Shown here piece by piece: positions 48,401 through 58,100 of a stretch of DNA of 64,000 nucleotides (its first letter is position 1; each line of letters starts with the position of its first letter). This stretch comes from Macrosoma leucophasiata (Eukaryota > Arthropoda > Insecta > Lepidoptera > Hedylidae): contig JAWQUS010000017.1 in assembly GCA_036365455.1 (NCBI GenBank), positions 12,586,001-12,650,000 of the forward strand, given 5' to 3'. The notes beneath the pieces were generated by a model. It saw nothing but the letters and a program-made list of their open reading frames with translations, was not told the DNA's origin and ran no database searches. The translations under genes and the position numbers were made by a program.

Positions 48401-48563
48401 CAAGACTATAATTAATAATTTAAAGATATTTACCTATGTAAGGAATATACCGATAAAAAGCCCTGTACAGACTCATAACTCGCCTGTGAGCCTCGCAGTA
48501 ATTAGTGGACATTATCGGTCTGACGAGTTTGCAAGAAAATCGCATACTTTCACTCCCACACAT
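45440..48563 (-). CDS. NDUFA6-like paralogue (LYR-family complex I subunit), three exons
   Basis: Exons 48434-48563 (130 nt), 47335-47450 (116 nt) and 45440-45568 (129 nt) have the same lengths and intron phases (1, then 0) as NDUFA6 at 50040-53099. Product 124 residues, 68 identical to NDUFA6 by my count, with no gaps. The LYR motif is intact (SLYRAFYR). Conserved blocks are VRPI, YDIPKTE, VTDIRVID and DFISKFLSGSD. The start is the ATG at 48563 (MCGSES...), with an in-frame stop three codons upstream; a second ATG follows at residue 7. The open frame, splice sites and downstream AATAAA argue that it is functional, probably in mitochondrial complex I or its assembly, possibly in a restricted tissue (inference). 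The N-terminal 11 residues have diverged completely. Confidence 0.9.
45801..46034. mobile_element. MITE with GCCGCCTAAC-type ends, copy 2
   Basis: Right end GTTAGGCGGCCGGCCCCTCG, with TGCTTTCG and TCAGTTTCGTACCGCCTAA as at 39953. A perfect 21-bp hairpin sits in the middle (45940-45960 / 45966-45986, loop ATTAA). It lies in intron 2 of the NDUFA6 paralogue. Confidence 0.65.
46307..46382 (-). tRNA. tRNA-like sequence, inverted copy
   Basis: Acceptor GACTTCA/TGAAGTC and T arm GCGAG-TTCGAGT-CTCGC are perfect. The anticodon arm matches 12016-12091, with the same mismatch. A truncated + copy follows at 46480-46600, so the two form an inverted pair. Confidence 0.45.
46480..46600 (+). repeat. 3' part of the tRNA-carrying repeat
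   Basis: GAGTTCGAGTCTCGCCTGAA plus the trailer to GCGAAATAATATAAAACAA, matching 12066-12166. Confidence 0.75.
46901..46960. repeat. 28-bp inverted repeat, 4-nt loop
   Basis: ATTTTAATCCTGACTTATAC pairs with the complement ending at 46960; two mismatches. Confidence 0.85.
47568..47776 (-). mobile_element. Helitron-type relic
   Basis: Starts CCGCCTCGGCTTCGCACGGG and ends TTTGTAATATTAGTAAGTAT, the usual ends of a reverse-oriented lepidopteran element. Confidence 0.5.
47779..47856 (+). other. Possible first exon or captured exon
   Basis: ATG followed by 26 open codons (MSKRKPLTLFHGGE...EDEGFN), then a strong donor AAT|GTAAGTAG. No partner exon is found. It sits inside intron 1 of the NDUFA6 paralogue, on the other strand, next to a Helitron-type end. 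Confidence 0.2.
48185..48294. repeat. 46-bp inverted repeat
   Basis: Arms 48185-48230 and 48249-48294 differ at one position (GTCGGCGATGG / CCATCGCGGAC). A short direct repeat (GATAGAGTAG) is in the loop. Confidence 0.9.
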
Positions 48564-48737
48564 TATCGGTTACGATTGATGATCCTGTTTCATAACGTAA
48601 ATGAATTTTGATGTTTTCTCGTCAACTATCAAACACGTAAGTACTTAATTGTCACGGAGTAAAATAAATCTATCATTGTCATATTTTTATTTTTCGCAAT
48701 ATCACATCATCACATCCGAATGAGTTCTTTTATTTTT

Positions 48738-49000
48738 AACTAGCCGTTGCGCGCGGCTTCGACCGCGTGGATGTCGTTTTATAAATTATTAAAATTTTAC
48801 GATCCCGTGGAAATGTCCTAATCAAGTTTTCCGTCGCATACCTCTTTGTGGAGTACTTATCTTTTCCCAAGAGCATTAATATTTGTTTTATTGAAAGAGC
48901 CTGTTCATTAATATTCCACCTTGAAAATTTCGGAAAGTCCCATACCAATTTCCATAACCATTTTATGGGGTTTGGGGGAAGTCTGTAAACCAATTTTCAT
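48738..49000 (-). mobile_element. Helitron-type element fragment
   Basis: AACTAGCCGTTGCGCGCGGC ... CCGCGTGGATGTCGTTTTAT, as at 17906-17955. Confidence 0.5.
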
Positions 49001-49494
49001 TCAGGCATTAAAAACTGACAAAATACCCGTACCAACGATCACCTCCTCTCTTAGGCTCCTTTCATTCTGCAGCGTGACGTCGGGCCTTAGGAGCCTTAGG
49101 AGGTTGAGGCCACATTTCCACAAAAAAGTAAAATATTAAGAACCGTTAACTTGTTTTCTTTAGTATGAACTTTGTGTAGTGGTAATAAAGTGCAAATTGA
49201 CTCTTTGACGTTAGGAACACACCTACATTGCTTAGACTACAGTGAGTGCTCGTAATTTTATAGAGAGAAGCTGCGTTGTGTCGTCGATGAATTTATACAA
49301 TAGCAATAAAGCTCAAATTGACTCTACGTTTTAGTTAGAAATCGTTTGTATGCAAAAAAAGAAAAGGGTTATTTTTAGGTATCCTTGAAATTCAACGAAC
49401 ATTTAAAAAAAGAATTGGCCAAATTGGTTAAATTATTCTTATAAAAATATATAGGTATGGTTATGGTGGATTTACAAAAATAGATGGACTGGAT

Positions 49495-49840
49495 CACAAA
49501 CAAAACTCACAGACGCTTTAGCATTTTTTTGAAACAAAAATGGCGGTGGGCGGGTCACATAGCCCGAACAGGTGACAAAAAATGGTCCAACAGAGTACTA
49601 AAGTGGCAGGGGCCACAGGGAAAGAGAAGAACAGGCAGACCGAGGTCACGATGGGCTGATGACATTAGTGCCATTGCTGGCCCAAATTGGGTCAGACATG
49701 CAAGGGATAGAGACAACTGGAAGTTACTGGAGGAGCCCCTATACCCGAAAGGGGTCCTTAAAATAATTAAATTAAAAATTAAGAAACTTACTATGTACTT
49801 TAATATTTAAGGAATAATGGCTTTTTATTTATTTATTTTG
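49495..49840 (+). pseudogene. 5'-truncated LINE 3' end with 14-bp target duplication
   Basis: The reading contains QKWRWAGHIARTGDKKW, GRPRSRWADDI and AGPNWVRHARDRDNWKLLEE, the C-terminal end of an RTE-like LINE ORF. TAGATGGACTGGAT flanks it exactly (49481-49494 and 49841-49854). A stop falls near the end of the frame at 49808. It lies between the two NDUFA6 genes. Confidence 0.85.
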
Positions 49841-49983
49841 TAGATGGACTGGATGAGGGGGAGGGAGAGGGGGCAATAGATGTGGGAATCTTTTGGAGAA
49901 GCTTTTGTCTAGCAATGGGTGTCTTTGGGCTGAAATGATGATGAATAAAATTCTCCATTGAAAAACTGAGTGATGATTGATAA

Positions 49984-49989
49984 TTTATT
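49984..49989 (-). terminator. Poly(A) signal of NDUFA6
   Basis: AATAAA on the minus strand, about 50 nt after the stop codon at 50040. Confidence 0.6.
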
Positions 49990-50039
49990 TCATAACACTA
50001 AATATTACCATTTATATACAAGCACTATAAGTACATATT

Positions 50040-53000
50040 TTAATCGCCACCAGAGAAGAACTTTGAGAGGAAATCTTTTGGTTTGGGCTCTTCTGTCGGC
50101 TTAAAGTAGGTCATGATGTGACCTTTTTGTTTCCACATATTCACTGCTTCCTTCAGCTCCATTTGCCCCTGCAAATATAATATAAAAAAAACGTAACTTC
50201 ACTGATGTAATCCCTGAAGGGGTAGGTAGAGGTAAATGCATGCATTTAATCATACATGCAAACACTTACAATTCAACAGTTACGTTATGGCCCACGTAAC
50301 AGGTGACTTCTAGATACACCCATTGTAATAGGTTGGGGAAAAAGTCTTTTCGCATTATAGAATGTATGAACTTGTAATAAAATCTCTTTGGCTGTAGTAT
50401 TTGTATCTGGCTAGTTTTGGTATAATTGAAAGTTAAAATTTTAAAGAACATAATTCCAAATTCAAATTAGGCAAATGCGTGATTTTCATTTGTTTTTCGT
50501 ACTGTCGAGATGAGTGAATCTAATGAAGAAATTCGATACATTTTAAAATTTTACTACAAAAAAGGTAAAAATGCAACACAAGCCGCGAAAAAAATTTGCG
50601 ATGTTTATGGACCTAGTGCAGTGTCTGTGAGAGTAGCACAGATTTGGTTTAAGCGTTTTCAATCCGGAAATTTTGATGTCAAAGATGCACCTCGCTCTGG
50701 TCGCCCTATTACGGATAAAATGGATGCCATTTTTAAAAAAGTGGAGCAAGATCGACATATCAATAGTTACGACGTAGCTGAAGAACTGAGAATTGATCAC
50801 AAAACAGTTTTGGCGCATTTGAAAAAAGCTGGGTACAAAAAAAGCTCCATATTTGGGTACCTCACGAGCTCACTGAAAGAAACCTAATGAACCGTGTACT
50901 CATTTGTGATTCTTTATTACGACATAATGAAACCGAATCATTTTTGAAGAAGCTGATAACTGGTGATGAAAAGTGGATCACGTACGACAAGAACGCGCGA
51001 AAAAGGTCGTGGTCAAAGGCCGGTCAGGCTTCACAGACTGTGGCGAAACCCGGGTTAACTCGCAATAAGGTGATGTTGTGTGTGTGGTGGGATTGGAAGG
51101 GCATTATTCATTATGAGCTATTACCACCAGGCAGGACTATCGATTCTGAACTCTACTGCGAACAACTGATGAGATTAAAGCAAGAAGTTGAGAGAAAGCG
51201 GCCGGAATTGATCAACAGAAGGGGTGTGGTATTTCATCATGATAATGCTAGACCTCACACATCTATAGCCACTCAGCAAAAATTAAGAGAGTTTGGCTGG
51301 GAGGTGTTAATGCATCCGCCGTATAGTCCTGACCTTGCACCTTCAGATTTCCACCTGTTTCGGTCTCTTCAGAATTCTTTATGCAATGTTAGGTTAACAT
51401 CACGAGAGGACTGCCAAATCCACTTGTCGCGGTATTTTGATGAGAAGTCCCAAAATTTTTATAGTAATGGGATCATGTCCCTACCTACAAGATGGCAAAA
51501 GGTTATCGAACAAAATGGTACATACATAATAATAATGGCAACCCATAATATACGTCCCACTGCTGGGCACGAGTCTCTCCCCTTTGGGGGGAGGCCTGGG
51601 GCTTACTCCACCACGCTGCTCCAATGCGGATTGGTGGAGGTGGGTGGGTTAGTGGCCAACCCACTGTCGGATGTTTTCAAACCTCCATAAGGCCTCCGAC
51701 AAGGTTTAAAGACTGCTACTACACTAGCGGTCACCCATCACACTACCCGACCGCGCCCGTAGTGCTTAACCGAGCAGATCGCTTACGATCTACACCAGCC
51801 ACTGGGCCATGCGCGCTTCATACATACTTTAGTTAAATTTAAATAAACTATATTAAAAAATGTTTTGAATTATCTTATTTTTATTATTATCTTAAAAAAT
51901 GCGAAGAAACTTTATCCCCTAATATTTTGAGGTTTTAGCACTACTGTGTTACAGATATAATATTGTAGGAATCAGAAATAGCAACAAATCTACATTGAGG
52001 CCTATTGTTTGTTTCTTTGTTCTCTATTCTCTAGTATATCTGCTTTAGTGTGGATATGTAGATGTCTATAGATTAAATGTGAAATATATGCTTGTTTACG
52101 ACATTCATAACATAAAAAAGAAATGTCAGTTTTAATTTGATATAAATTTATGTGAAAAATCTATAACAATTCATCAGTCAGTTATTTTTATTGGTATATA
52201 GGCTACAACTAATCAGCACAGCACAAGTGACAACTCAGAGAGTAGGTCATCTTAGAAGCCTCTACTTACAGCTTTACTAAATCTTTTTTTCTACAAGAGC
52301 GCAAAGACATTTCAGACATGGTGAGAGCCGCAACATGAATTAATGTAGGTAAAAATAAAGGCCCACAAACCGTAGGTAACTGCAGTATTGTAGCTAGTAC
52401 TAGTATTATGCATACACCCAGCCGCTATCAAGTTAAAAGTAACCTACTGAAGTGCTGTGAGTGTTAGCATATTAAGGTTCTAGTATAATATTTTATTGAA
52501 CTTCTTATTAACCTGTCAAGCAACAAATATTATTTGCGCATGCATATCTAGTCACTTACATCCAGCCACTGCTCAAGCTTAATGAATATAATTATTACCT
52601 TGATAATGAGCATGTCAATAACCCTCACATCGGTAACATCTTTGTTTTTCACAAATAGTTCCCTAAGTTTATCTCGGCATTGTTCTTCTGATTTTGGTAT
52701 ATCAAAGTCCCTTACTGAAATATTTAAATAAAACGGCGTCAATATATGAAACACAATAATTTTAACTATGGAAAATAGAAACCTGTTTCAAGAGTAAATA
52801 AACATTGATATGAAACAATCGTGTGGTTAACAAATCATCTATGCAGTTCTATTTATGTTGAACTGAATGATATCAAATATGTGAATACATATTTTCCCAT
52901 ATTGATTTGATCTGATGATGATTTCTACATGTAAAATAGGATACAACGATGACATAACAGGCTACAAACCCAGGTAAGGTATTTGGCGATACCACGCTTT

Positions 53001-53099
53001 GTAGAGATTTAGCACTCTCTGTTTGGCCTCAGCACGATTGAGAGAAAGTATTGGCCGCACAATTTTTGTCCCAACTTGTATGCCTTGCCGTGCAGCCAT
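50040..53099 (-). CDS. NDUFA6: NADH dehydrogenase (ubiquinone) 1 alpha subcomplex subunit 6 (complex I B14, LYRM6)
   Basis: Exons 52970-53099, 52599-52714 and 50040-50168 give 124 residues. The N-terminus MAARQGIQVG is followed by the LYR-family segment RAEAKQRVLNLYKAWYRQIP, then RDFDIPKSEEQCRDKL, VTDVRVIDMLIIKGQMELKE and the end DFLSKFFSGGD. This is the known NDUFA6 layout and length. The subunit sits at the matrix arm of complex I and binds mitochondrial acyl carrier protein through the LYR helices (known for the family). Intron 2 carries mariner copy 3 with a nested SINE. The start is the ATG at 53099, 123 bp from a MITE at 53222. The downstream neighbour on the same strand is its diverged paralogue. 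Confidence 0.97.
50331..51922 (+). pseudogene. Mariner transposon copy 3, nearly intact, with nested SINE
   Basis: 5' terminal repeat GGTTGGGGAAAAAGTCTTTT at a TA; 3' end diverged (TTTATCCCCTAA). The transposase starts at 50510 ([10 protein letters not shown]). A small deletion at about 50840 (AAAAAAAGCTCCA) shifts frame after KKAGYKK; the rest is open from 50887. All three catalytic Asp are present: [15 protein letters not shown] and LAPSDFHLF, spacing 34. A 5S-headed SINE (51528-51818) inserted within the last codons, replacing the final residue and adding a tail. Probably inactive. It lies in NDUFA6 intron 2. Confidence 0.92.
51528..51818 (-). mobile_element. 5S-headed SINE, copy C, nested in mariner
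   Basis: Tail AATAATAATGGCAACCCATA at the left, head near CCATGCGCGCTT. CATACAT is duplicated at 51521-51527 and 51819-51825, restoring the mariner sequence TACATACATACTTT. About 65 bp of the body are missing around 51718. Confidence 0.88.
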
Positions 53100-53221
53100 C
53101 GTTAGCAATAAATATAATCCAATTCCAAGATTTTTGCTATTTTACTATTTTGTTGACATTGGCAATTGTCGTGATCGTGATTGTCAATTGGAACATTGAC
53201 ATCTATATGTCACAGCCGTCA

Positions 53222-53954
53222 TAGGGCTGTTGATAAATATCGATATATATCGAAATATCGTTATTTTTATTAAGGAATATCGATATTTATTTCCGATTGC
53301 AATGTAGATATCGACACTCGATATATTTTTAATTTAAAAAATTAGGTTTTAATTTTTTATTGCCAAAACCAAATAGATGAGGCTACGCTGAGAACACGGT
53401 CATTTTTTTATTGCTCGCTCGTCCTTTTGAACTGGCTGAGATTATAAAGCTGCGTATAAACTACGCGCGGCAGCCGCGCGAGCCACGAGTTGAGTATCAT
53501 TGTCGCGCGCTAATATGTGGAAATAAAATTTTAATGCCGCGCGCGGCAATCGATCCTAGCTTAATACGGGCGCCCCAATTGCGCGCGAGCGAGCAATTGA
53601 AGCTATCTCAAAATCCGAACGGTTAGCCGCGCGGCACGTTTGAGCACGCCAACGTTCTAGTTGCCGCGCGTGGCAGCCTCGTCTACATAGTGCACGGCCG
53701 GCGCCGCGCGCCAATGTTCGATGGTTTGCCGCGGTTAATTTGTTCGCAGCTTTAGACGACACACAGGGCCGCAGTGGTTTTGTTTTAGCCAGCGCGTATT
53801 TCTTTACTAGCAAACCATGCGTACCCGTAGTTTAAAACAAAATATCGAACTAAGGACATTTTTTTAAAATAACACATCAAACTGATTGATCACATTGATC
53901 CGAAAATAGCGATATATCGAAAGTTCGATACTTCAAAATAATTTGATAGCCCTA
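53222..53954. mobile_element. MITE with TAGGGCT ends and TATCGATA motifs, containing another MITE
   Basis: Left end TAGGGCTGTTGATAAATATC; right end (complement) TAGGGCTATCAAATTATTTT. TATCGATA occurs at 53238-53245 and 53278-53285, and ATATATCG motifs recur in the right arm. The element is split by the CpG-rich element at 53444-53754. Confidence 0.7.
53444..53754. mobile_element. CpG-rich MITE, ends TAAAGCTGCG
   Basis: TAAAGCTGCGTATAAACTAC and, inverted, TAAAGCTGCGAACAAATTAA. The inside is dense in GCGCGC/GCCGCG, very unlike the surrounding AT-rich sequence. ORFs through it are composition artefacts. Confidence 0.75.
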
Positions 53955-54159
53955 ATACACCCTAATATGTCATCAAAATGACATTTTGTTTTTTTTTTGT
54001 AAGAACAGGCAAAGGAACTTAGTTAATGGGTGTGTTTATTTGAAGTAAAGCCTTTTTACGGTCTTGTTATTATTATCTGCTCAACAATTTAGACCTCAGT
54101 ATTACTTCCCAACACTTACCATCTTTTTGTCACTTCATGTGACAAATTTTTATAATGTG

Positions 54160-54258
54160 GCATTCAGATTAGATGATGCGGTGGTGTCATCGACGACACG
54201 ACAGTTTCTGGTGGTGTCAAGGTCCTTTCGAGCTCCGTTACTGGAGCTGTACCACCAA
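54160..54258 (-). repeat. A-tailed retroposon, old 5' fragment
   Basis: GATGCGGTGGTG and GAGCTCCGTTACTGGAGCTG followed by ACCACC. Confidence 0.45.
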
Positions 54259-54533
54259 TTTGTAACATATTACTTACCTATTATGTATAAAATGGTGTAA
54301 GCATAGATTTATTATCTACTTCGTTATAAATCTATGGGTGTAAGTATTTTCGATAATTCATGTGAAATATGGAATATAGGCTCGGTTTTGATGAAATAAA
54401 ATAGACAAGTACAAAAAATAACTGTATTTATCTCATATTTCTTGATAATTAAACACGTTTACAATAAACTTTTTATCTATTTAAATAATAATATATATGT
54501 GACTATTGGACATGATAAAATCACAATAAAAGT

Positions 54534-54642
54534 ATGTATGTATCTTCACGCCAGGTCCCTAACGGGGTAGGCAGAGAGTGTAGAGCGCCAGATATCCCGG
54601 TTCTGACAAACCTCTCGTGCCTCGTCTACTTTCATCATTCTA
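54534..54642 (-). repeat. LINE 3' end, fourth copy
   Basis: GTATCTTCACGCCAGGTCCC to CGTCTACTTTCATCATTCT. Confidence 0.75.
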
Positions 54643-54767
54643 AAAGTAATTACAGAAATCACAATAACATACATAGACACGTTTAGGTATAAAATTCGGA
54701 CTAACGAAAGATTCACTAAATACTTATCTACGAGGAATCATTCCTGTTAGACAGGTTAATGAGAATC

Positions 54768-54866
54768 AGTGCCGGATTTAAGCCTTAAGCAACATAGGCA
54801 GTTGCCTATGGGCCGCCATCACAAGGGAGCCGCCACCACACCACAAATCCGGCGCTGATGAGAATG
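54768..54866. mobile_element. Small MITE, GCCGGATT ends
   Basis: TCAGTGCCGGATTTAAGCC and AAATCCGGCGCTGATGA are inverted. Flanked by GAGAATCAGTG / GATGAGAATGG. Confidence 0.6.
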
Positions 54867-55127
54867 GTACTTTCTAGGTATTTATGTACAGTACCTAGAT
54901 TTTAAGGACACAATTGTGTTATAAAGGACATGTCTTGGCTCCGTGTTTAGGAGTGAGTTCTGAACTATATGGATTAATTATGAATGTATCCTTCATTCTA
55001 CCCGGCATATAGGTGAAGTATATGTCCCTGAAAGTAAACAATTATCAATTGAATGTTAAATTATATTTATTCAATTATAGGTACACCAATAAAATAAATG
55101 TACAGATTTTTGAACAAGTACATTTAT

Positions 55128-58100
55128 TTAGAAAAAAATCTCAGACATGCTTAATACCAGGCACAAAGACAATTTGGCTCTATCGTCCTCGTGCTCATAG
55201 CTTACGAATATGTACAAAAAGTCGATCTCGTTACGAACACTGTGACACGAAAATGTTATTTAATTGATGTGTAATGTTACACTGAGACCACCTACCCATA
55301 CGATTAAGCCGTGATGGTTACTAGTGCAGTATATTTTCCGCAATAAAGTGGTAGTGTTGAAGGAAAAAATACACGATAAGTCGGTACGTACGTATCATTA
55401 TGAATGTTCAGTAATTATTTAAATATTAACCCCCTTATTCATAAACGTACTTTAGAGACGTTTTAGCTATAGAATGCTTTGTCTTTGTCAGTTGCGTTGT
55501 CAAGCGAAACTGAAGCGGGGGCAATCATTCCCAGTTGCCTCCGGTGGCAACTGGGAAAATTTTGTCCCATTTGCCTCCGGTGGCAATCGCCGCGCTGGCA
55601 ACTGGGAATAATTCATGTGCAGGATAGAAAAAGACAAAGGAGAGATTAGCAACACTTAAGCTTAAATAAGTTTATGAATAAGAGGGTTAATGTCTACTTA
55701 TTAATTTTATTAGATTTACAGCTCATGATGTTATAACAAATGAAGTTTGAATTAATTCACATTATTATGTGTAGGTATACCTATAGATTAGACAATTATT
55801 GCCAAATATCCTGATATTGTAGGCCCTAAACAAATGTCGGTGCACTAAGATTTTAATTAAGAGTCTTTCGTAACAATTACGCAGTCATCATTCAACTTTG
55901 TTTGCCAAGCTGAAGTTTTCAATATAACTCATTTTTATTTTATGTAATGAAAGTGGTAAACAAGAATGCAGTTCACATTGATGTTAAGTGATGACTGCAG
56001 CCTATAGACACTTACACAAAGACCAGAGGTCAAAATGCAGATGTGTTACTGATGCACTTCTGAGGCCTAAGGTATTATGCCTCTGTGGCGGAAATTACAG
56101 GGCCGTACATTACCACCTGACCGGAACACGATAGTGCTGAACACTACCATTTAGCGGCAAGTATATTAGGTAATGCAGTGGTGTCTACGCCCGCGAGCTC
56201 CGTCACTGGAGCTCTACCACTACTCATAAAATTACGTATATTTCGTTATTTATTTAATTACAGTACATAGGTAGGCACAGTTTACTTAAATTCCGTCTCT
56301 TAATTTTTTTTTGTTTAGTTTATATTGTCATAGACATTGGCAGTACCCATAGAAGACTGGTTATGTAAATACAAAGACGTATATAATAAGTGAAACAAGC
56401 ACTTATCACCCTTCAATACCTAGTGTTACCTATGCCCCCTTTTTAACAAAAAATACCTGACATGCACTTTACTGACGCTTCAAGCAATTATTAGTTCTAC
56501 TCGTAAAACATGTTATACCTTAGTAAAACAAACAGTATTTCATATTAGTAGGTACCTGTTTTTTTATTAATAGTAAAGAGTAGGTTTACACCTGTCAATG
56601 AGTGAAAATAAAATAATAATACTTAAATTACTCAAGAAAATCAGTATAATATCTAATACTGTTTTTTATAATAAGTATGGTTGACAACCCTAAAAACGTC
56701 CGACATGGACAACGATAGTCTAAAGTAGGTACACTTTTATAATTCTCTAAGGAACACAACCTAGTTATCTGTAAAACAATGCTTAGATACCTATACCAGG
56801 TACTTACAAGAAGGCTTTGCTAGGGTATGCATCATACTTTGTGGTAGACCACCAAAGTCTAGTTTGCTCAAGTTGTTTCAGACAATTTCTCGTTACAAAG
56901 TCATTCAGCAATATTTCAAACTGCAATAAATATAAAAGGTATGTAAGTAGTTTTAATTTTAAATATTAATATACTGAAAACAATTTAATTAATAGATAGA
57001 TAGATAGCTTTTTAATAGTGAACTGGTTTTGATGTTTTAAATACAAATTTGAATAGGTATCACTTCCAATAATTTAAAATACCTTACCATACTAATCGAG
57101 TCCATACATATTCATTAATTATGTGATAATGAGTAGATAGTTTTACCCACACCTCGATATAAATCGGTATGTATAGGTACACCTGTTTTCACTCTGCACT
57201 TACCAATTTTTGAACCAAATTTCGATGCGACCAATTCATGTGTTCCAATTGTTTTAAAGTAAAGGGTATTCTGTATGCTCGAGCTCGGAAATCTGTATGC
57301 TTTAGATCCAACCATCTACGTTGTGACTGTAGCAATAATCGCTCTGGAAGTTAACATTGATATTTTCGATTATTCATCATCATAATCATTACAGCTGAAA
57401 AATCATAAAATTAAATGGGATATGCCTTCGCCACGCTAGGCATGCTGATTGGCAATCGCAATAGAGGTGGCTTAATCGCACGACGCTACTGCCCATTTTG
57501 CGTTATTGCTCTTACTACCGCCCCATTGGAATGGGTGGACCCGTAAACCGCAATAATGATTGTTCGGTTGACTCTCTCTTCCACTAGAAAGAAGATAATT
57601 CTTTCACTAGTGGGCGGCAGGGTCGTCACGTCCCGATGCTGTCGCGTCATGGCACGTTCGATTTTTAAGAGCATAAAGCTATTATATATATTCCGCTCAT
57701 TTATTCTGTAAACTTATTTGCTACTTTTTTAAAAATATTTTTTTTTTCATTTTAGTCCATGTTTACGTAAACGTAACGCAAGCATAAACGCATTCTCATA
57801 AAAAATCTCATTTGAATTAGAAACATTATTAAACCACAGTTGCAATTTCTCAATGAAAAAAAAAACAAAATCACAATAATTTGATAATGACTAATAACAG
57901 AAAAACAGGTATGTGACCTTTTTGAAGTCATAGTTTTTTAGCGTAACAATCCCAAAATACCAGAAATGAAACAAAACGACAAAAAACTACCAACTAACTT
58001 CGGACTGTTGCTTTTAATCAATCGGTGTGCGCGCGCATTGTAACAATTCACTCTCATAATTTTTTCCAATCGCGCCAAAAGAACTTCAAAAAGGTTGTAT

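Noticed and set aside
45440..53099. Alternative splicing of one NDUFA6 first exon to two sets of downstream exons
   Set aside because: The downstream set has its own first exon (48434-48563) of the same length with an ATG and matching phase, so a full tandem paralogue explains the data better.
53411..53813. ORFs through the CpG-rich block (71 and 85 codons)
   Set aside because: Composition artefacts inside a MITE with clear inverted ends.
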